Assembly: GCA_018265615.1 (NCBI GenBank)
Contig: JABLYX010000003.1
Location: forward strand, 62,001-126,000
Source of the DNA: Lentisphaeria bacterium
GTDB taxonomy: Bacteria > Verrucomicrobiota > Lentisphaeria > Victivallales > Victivallaceae
Direction: 5' to 3'
DNA length: 64,000 nucleotides
A program made the position numbers and the translations under genes. Below, piece after piece: positions 60,512 through 64,000 of this stretch. The notes under the pieces were generated by a model. The model was not told the origin of the DNA. It saw nothing but the letters and a program-made list of their open reading frames with translations, and ran no database searches. The stretch's first letter is position 1, and every line of letters begins with the position of its first letter.

Positions 60512-61618
60512 TCACTTCACTGCTTCGGGCGCGACCGGGGTCACGGGCGAACCGGGCCTGGCCTTGTGGGTTCCGTCGACGATGACGCGCTCCGAACCGT
60601 CGAGCCCTTCAAGGATGATCTGGAGCCCGTTTGCGACGCTGCCGGTTTTGACCGGTTTGCGGACGACCCTGTTCTCCCGGTCGAGCGCGTAAACGCAGTA
60701 ACCGTCCTCCTCCGCGATCAGCGCGGAGGGGAGCACCGCGAGGAACTGCTTCTCCGCTTTGGCGGAGGCCAGCACCGTCACGAAGCTGCCCGGGATCAGC
60801 TGCCGGTCTTTGTTCTCAAAAACGGCCCAGACCGTGATCGTGTTGGTCGTGGCGTTGACCTTGTTGTCGATGAGCGAAATCTTCGCGGTTTCGCCGTAGG
60901 TCGTGCCGTCGGCGAGCTGGATCCGGACGGCGGCGCGGTCGCGGATTCCGTCAAGCCCGCCGAAGTCGCGCCGGAAGATGCGTTCACTGAGGCTGAAGCG
61001 CACATGGATCGGCGCAATCATCTCTATGTCGGTCAGCTTGCCGCCCTGCGGCGTAATGAGGTTGCCTTCGGTGAAGACGCTCTTGCCGATGCGCCCGGTG
61101 ATCGGTGCGTAGATCTTCGTGTAGGAGAGCGTGTTCTCCGCGTCGAGCAGCGAGGCCGCGAGCTGTTTCAGATTCGCCTTGACCGAGTCGATCTCCATCT
61201 GCGCCTTGTCGTAGGTTGAGACGGCGACCGCGTTGCTCCTGAGCAGTGTGCTGTTGCGCCGGAACTCGGAATCCGTGTATTTCAGCGAGGCGCGGAGCTG
61301 CTCCTGCTGGGCCCTGAGCCCGTCGGCGGCGGCGCGGTAGGTCGTGTCTTCGAGCTCGTAAAGCAGGTCGCCCTCCCTGACCATCGAGCCTTCGGTGAAG
61401 TTGATCCGGAGCAGCGTGCCGGTGACGCGCGGCATGATGTCGACGTGCTTGACCGGCTCGACGGAGCCGACGTACCGTTTCGGCGCCGCTTCCGACACGG
61501 TTTTGACGGAGTCGGCCACCACCGTGGGCGGGGAGCCGGCCCGCCCGTCCGCAGCGGCGGCGCCGGCGCTCCACAAAAGTACGGCTGCAAATCCAAGAAG
61601 CGACACTCTCGACGTCAT
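60512..61618 (-). CDS. RND efflux periplasmic adaptor (membrane fusion protein)
   Basis: A 368-residue HlyD/AcrA-type adaptor with signal peptide MTSRVSLLGFAAVLLWSAGAAAA. It is a cleaved Sec-type signal rather than a lipobox. PKRYVGSVEPVKHVDIMPRVTGTLLRINFTEGSMVREGDLLYELED is the biotinyl-lipoyl-like half, followed by the helical hairpin and ITGRIGKSVFTEGNLITPQGGKLTDI, then a beta-barrel domain. The start at 61618 follows GGAGGA. It bridges the RND pump and an outer-membrane channel. Confidence 0.93.
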   Translation of the reverse strand: MTSRVSLLGFAAVLLWSAGAAAADGRAGSPPTVVADSVKTVSEAAPKRYVGSVEPVKHVDIMPRVTGTLLRINFTEGSMVREGDLLYELEDTTYRAAADGLRAQQEQLRASLKYTDSEFRRNSTLLRSNAVAVSTYDKAQMEIDSVKANLKQLAASLLDAENTLSYTKIYAPITGRIGKSVFTEGNLITPQGGKLTDIEMIAPIHVRFSLSERIFRRDFGGLDGIRDRAAVRIQLADGTTYGETAKISLIDNKVNATTNTITVWAVFENKDRQLIPGSFVTVLASAKAEKQFLAVLPSALIAEEDGYCVYALDRENRVVRKPVKTGSVANGLQIILEGLDGSERVIVDGTHKARPGSPVTPVAPEAVK

Positions 61619-61656
61619 GTTTTCCTCCATATCCGTGACGGATGGGTTGATGTAAT

Positions 61657-61672
61657 AGTTCTGTATAGAACT
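61657..61672. promoter_or_regulatory. MarR-type operator between efflux and regulator genes
   Basis: AGTTCT-GTAT-AGAACT is a perfect 6+4+6 palindrome lying just after the -10 of the efflux promoter. The divergent MarR gene at 61826 is the likely source of the binding protein. Confidence 0.6.
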
Positions 61673-61677
61673 GATTT

Positions 61678-61705
61678 AATATACCGGATTTTTCCCGGAA
61701 TTCAA
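61678..61705 (-). promoter_or_regulatory. Promoter of RND efflux operon
   Basis: Minus strand: -35 TTGAAT (61705-61700), 16 bp spacer, -10 TATATT (61683-61678). The operator at 61657-61672 overlaps the start site. Confidence 0.6.
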
Positions 61706-61737
61706 GCTGCCGCCGGAATTTTTTTGTCCGGAACCCA

Positions 61738-61765
61738 TTGTAAAACCGCCGGGCCGGGCTATATT
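61738..61765 (+). promoter_or_regulatory. Promoter of marR-type gene
   Basis: -35 TTGTAA (61738-61743), 16 bp spacer, -10 TATATT (61760-61765). CCGGG/CCCGG (61755-61759 and 61767-61771) flank the -10 and could be a further control site. Confidence 0.5.
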
Positions 61766-61825
61766 ACCCGGTGGAGGCAAAGTTTGGTTTACGGACGGAT
61801 TGCGCATGAAATCGAAGGAGGCGGC

Positions 61826-62302
61826 ATGAAGAAACTGACGCTGGACATCTACATCATCAGCCGTTGCACCCATAACTATTACGCGCGCGAGCTGAAGAAG
61901 CTCCACATCACAATGGGGCAGTTCCCGTTCATCATGGGGATTGTGGAGAACGACGGGATTTCACAGGAGAATCTGTCGCAGGAGCTGATGATCAGCAAAA
62001 GCACGACCGCGGCGATCGTGCAGCAGCTGCTGAACGCCGGGCTTGTCACGCGGGAAACCGACGAGGCGGACCGCCGCAATTTCAAGCTTCACGCGACGGA
62101 GAAGGCGCGGCGTCTGGTCCCGAAAATCGAAGAGAGCATCGACCGCTGCCACGGGATGATCACGGAGGGGCTGACTGATATCGAGCGCGACATCCTCGTG
62201 AATCTGCTGCGAAAGGTTCGGGACAGAACGGAAATTGTGCTGGGACGCAAGCGTTCCGGCCGGGCGAAAGCGAAAGCTGCGGAGGCGGCAGGGCGCGGCT
62301 GA
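61826..62302 (+). CDS. MarR family transcriptional regulator
   Basis: A 158-residue winged-helix repressor. The core motif SQENLSQELMISKSTTAAIVQQLLNAGLVTRETDEADRRNFKLHATEKARRL is characteristic of MarR, with the DRR wing. AAGGAGG lies 6 nt before ATG 61826. It is divergent from the RND efflux operon and probably represses it in the absence of a toxic ligand. The C-terminal tail (RKRSGRAKAKAAEAAGRG) is unusually basic and disordered. Confidence 0.93.
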   Translation: MKKLTLDIYIISRCTHNYYARELKKLHITMGQFPFIMGIVENDGISQENLSQELMISKSTTAAIVQQLLNAGLVTRETDEADRRNFKLHATEKARRLVPKIEESIDRCHGMITEGLTDIERDILVNLLRKVRDRTEIVLGRKRSGRAKAKAAEAAGRG

Positions 62303-62321
62303 CCCGCGAACCGGGAGTGCG

Positions 62322-62681
62322 TCAGGAGAGGCGCAGGGCGCAGACGGCTTCGACGGTTTCCATGAAGCGCACGGAGGGGAGGGGGCCGAAGTCGTCCTTC
62401 TCCTCGCGGGTTCCGTCGATGCGGAAGAACATATCCTCTTCACCCTCGAACATCTCGACGCGCTTGAAACCGTGGTCGGTCAGGACGTAAACCCCTTCGT
62501 CCGGAAAGTTCTGCACGAGGTCGTCTTTGCTGATGACGTCCATCACGGCTTCGCGCTCATCCCGGAAATAGACCTGGATGCGTTCCATGACGCCGGCTTT
62601 GTATTCCGCGGCCGTCACCAGTACGGCATCTTTCTTCAGAAGTTCCTGGGCCTTAACGGTAAGCTCTTTCACGCCGGGCAT
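62322..62681 (-). CDS. Small conserved-looking protein of unknown function
   Basis: A 119-residue acidic protein. The start at 62681 (MPGVKELTVKAQELLKKDAVLV) is preferred over an in-frame ATG at 62714 because AGGAG lies 9 nt upstream. It has a DLVQNFPDEGVYVLTDHGFKRVEMFEGEEDMFFRIDG stretch and no signal peptide or membrane segment. I do not recognise the family. It has its own promoter (62743-62715) and is convergent with the marR gene. Confidence 0.7.
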   Translation of the reverse strand: MPGVKELTVKAQELLKKDAVLVTAAEYKAGVMERIQVYFRDEREAVMDVISKDDLVQNFPDEGVYVLTDHGFKRVEMFEGEEDMFFRIDGTREEKDDFGPLPSVRFMETVEAVCALRLS

Positions 62682-62714
62682 TCTTGCACTCTCCTCAATT
62701 TTTCGGTATCTCAT

Positions 62715-62743
62715 AGTATAGACACATCTCCGCCGAAAAGCAA
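62715..62743 (-). promoter_or_regulatory. Promoter of the small unknown gene
   Basis: Minus strand: -35 TTGCTT (62743-62738), 17 bp spacer, -10 TATACT (62720-62715). Confidence 0.6.
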
Positions 62744-62775
62744 TATTTTTTTGAAAGAAATCTGAAAAATTCCGC

Positions 62776-62803
62776 TTGCAATTTCCTAAAGCAGGTTTAT
62801 ATT
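62776..62803 (+). promoter_or_regulatory. Promoter of adhE
   Basis: -35 TTGCAA (62776-62781), 16 bp spacer, -10 TATATT (62798-62803). The leader of about 85 nt is very AT-rich and contains repeats. Confidence 0.6.
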
Positions 62804-62817
62804 AGGTTTAGATAAAA

Positions 62818-62841
62818 AAATATCGATGTTTAAATATCGAT
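62818..62841. repeat. Two direct repeats AAATATCGAT in adhE leader
   Basis: AAATATCGAT occurs at 62818-62827 and 62832-62841, spaced 14 bp start to start, just past the predicted adhE start site. The core ATCGAT is palindromic. A candidate operator for redox control of adhE, not matched to a known regulator. Confidence 0.4.
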
Positions 62842-62894
62842 ATAAAGTTATCAATGATTTACCGATTATTTTCCATATACAGGAGGAAACGATC

Positions 62895-64000
62895 ATGGCT
62901 GACAAGAAACAGGTGTTGAATCCCGGGGAACAGAAGCTGAAAGATGAGCGCGACCGCGAGATGCTGAATGCATTGATCGCCCGCGTGAAAGCCGCGCAGG
63001 TCAAATACGCGGAGTACACGCAGGAGCAGGTCGACAGGATCTTCGCCGCCGCCGCGCTCGCCGCGAACAATGCGCGCATTCCGCTGGCCCAGATGGCGGT
63101 CGCCGAGTCCGGCATGGGCGTGGTCGAGGACAAGGTGATCAAAAATCACTTCGCTTCCGAGTATATCTACAATAAATACCGCGACATGAAGACCTGCGGC
63201 GTCATCGAAGAAAACGAAGCGATGGGCATTGCGAAGGTCGCGGAGCCGGTCGGCGTGGTCGCGGGCATCGTCCCGACGACGAACCCGACTTCGACCGCGA
63301 TTTTCAAGTCGCTGCTCGCCCTGAAGACCCGCAACGGCATCATCTTCAGCCCGCACCCGCGTGCCAAGAAGAGCACCATCGAAGCGGCCCGCATCGTTCT
63401 GGAGGCCGCTGTGAAGGCGGGCGCTCCGGAGGATATCATCGGCTGGATCGAAGAGCCGACCGTAGCGCTTTCCGGTCACCTGATGAACCACCCGGACATC
63501 AGCCTGATTCTTGCGACCGGCGGCCCCGGCATGGTGAAGGCGGCTTATTCGAGCGGGACTCCGGCGGTCGGCGTCGGCCCCGGCAACACCCCGGTCGTGA
63601 TGGGCGAAACCTGCGACATCAAGATGGCCGTCAGCTCGGTCCTGCAGAGCAAGACGTTCGACAACGGCATGATCTGCGCTTCGGAGCAGTCGGTCACCGC
63701 GGTCGCTTCGATCTACGACGCGGTCAGGAAAGAGTTCGCCTACCGCGGCGCATACATCCTTTCGAAGGCCGAAGCGAAGAAGGTCGGCGATGTGATCCAG
63801 GTTGACGGCAAGCTGAATCCGAAGATCGTCGGCCAGAGCGCGCACAGGATCGCGGAGATGGCCGGAGTCACCGTCCCGTCGAACACGAAGGTCCTGATCG
63901 CGGAGACCGACGGCGTCGGCCCGGATTATCCGTTCAGCCGTGAAAAGCTCTCCCCGGTGCTCGCGCTTTACAAGGCGAAGGATTTCGAAGCGGCCGTCGA
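62895..64000 (+). CDS. adhE: Acetaldehyde/alcohol dehydrogenase AdhE, N-terminal part (cut by window edge)
   Basis: The frame opens at ATG 62895 after AGGAGGAAAC and stays open to the end, giving the first 368 residues. They form the CoA-acylating aldehyde dehydrogenase domain: VAEPVGVVAGIVPTTNPTSTAIFKSLLALKTRN, ILATGGPGMVKAAYSSGTPAVGVGPGNTPV, and NGMICASEQS with catalytic Cys261. This domain reduces acetyl-CoA to acetaldehyde. Whether the C-terminal iron alcohol dehydrogenase domain follows lies outside the window. It would regenerate NAD+ in anaerobic fermentation to ethanol. Confidence 0.9.
   Translation, partial: MADKKQVLNPGEQKLKDERDREMLNALIARVKAAQVKYAEYTQEQVDRIFAAAALAANNARIPLAQMAVAESGMGVVEDKVIKNHFASEYIYNKYRDMKTCGVIEENEAMGIAKVAEPVGVVAGIVPTTNPTSTAIFKSLLALKTRNGIIFSPHPRAKKSTIEAARIVLEAAVKAGAPEDIIGWIEEPTVALSGHLMNHPDISLILATGGPGMVKAAYSSGTPAVGVGPGNTPVVMGETCDIKMAVSSVLQSKTFDNGMICASEQSVTAVASIYDAVRKEFAYRGAYILSKAEAKKVGDVIQVDGKLNPKIVGQSAHRIAEMAGVTVPSNTKVLIAETDGVGPDYPFSREKLSPVLALYKAKDFEAAV

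Noticed and set aside
1..64000. CRISPR array, insertion sequence or prophage
   Set aside because: No regularly spaced repeats with unique spacers, no transposase or integrase motifs and no phage structural genes were seen.

Overview
The window looks like part of the chromosome of a Lentisphaerota (Victivallis-like) bacterium of the PVC superphylum. The evidence is its high GC content, several pseudopilin-like proteins carrying an H-X9-DG motif next to glycoside hydrolases and LacI/GntR/AraC regulators, exported carbohydrate-active enzymes, a sialate O-acetylesterase, a PEP-CTERM-like protein and an AdhE-type fermentation enzyme. This placement is inferred from gene content. No rRNA or tRNA gene is visible and there is no insertion sequence or CRISPR array. 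No gene-free stretch exceeds 300 bases.

Layout. 1-3.9 kb (+): end of rho, an ftsB-like gene, a three-LysM lipoprotein, an exported unknown and an ABM-like small protein. 3.9-10.5 kb (-): a four-gene operon of GntR/LacI-type regulator, pseudopilin, large exported glycosidase and GH36 alpha-galactosidase, with a consensus promoter and a palindromic operator. 10.7-17.5 kb: an exported protein with zinc-ribbon motifs, a tandem class II aldolase (-), then typA and an alkaline-phosphatase-like pseudoenzyme. 17.5-31.5 kb (-): a TIR-bounded structured element, a sialate O-acetylesterase coupled to ispG and rseP, then rhaA, a rhamnulose-1-phosphate aldolase/dehydrogenase fusion, an SGNH hydrolase, folE, dtd and dxr, and finally aroE with the prepilin peptidase. 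31.5-37.6 kb (+): two tandem lipoprotein paralogues, ppx, ppk, a GNAT acetyltransferase and a hemolysin III protein. 37.7-48 kb: a second pseudopilin-glycosidase module with a LacI regulator, then a sialic-acid-type module (AraC regulator, NanA-like lyase, pseudopilin, sialidase-like protein, sodium symporter). 47.9-52 kb: a phosphoethanolamine-transferase-like sulfatase-fold enzyme, a GT2 polysaccharide synthase and a PEP-CTERM-like protein. 52.2-57.3 kb (+): LacI regulator, pseudopilin and GH71-like enzyme in one operon. 57.4-62.3 kb: an RND efflux pump with a divergent MarR regulator. The window ends in an unknown small gene and the 5' part of adhE.

Four separate loci repeat one arrangement: a sugar-type regulator, one H-X9-DG pseudopilin, and exported carbohydrate-active enzymes. 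The prepilin peptidase that could process all four pseudopilins is encoded at 29.7 kb. Promoters are unusually readable. Most have a TTG-type -35, a 16-17 bp spacer and a TATATT, CATAAT or TATACT -10.
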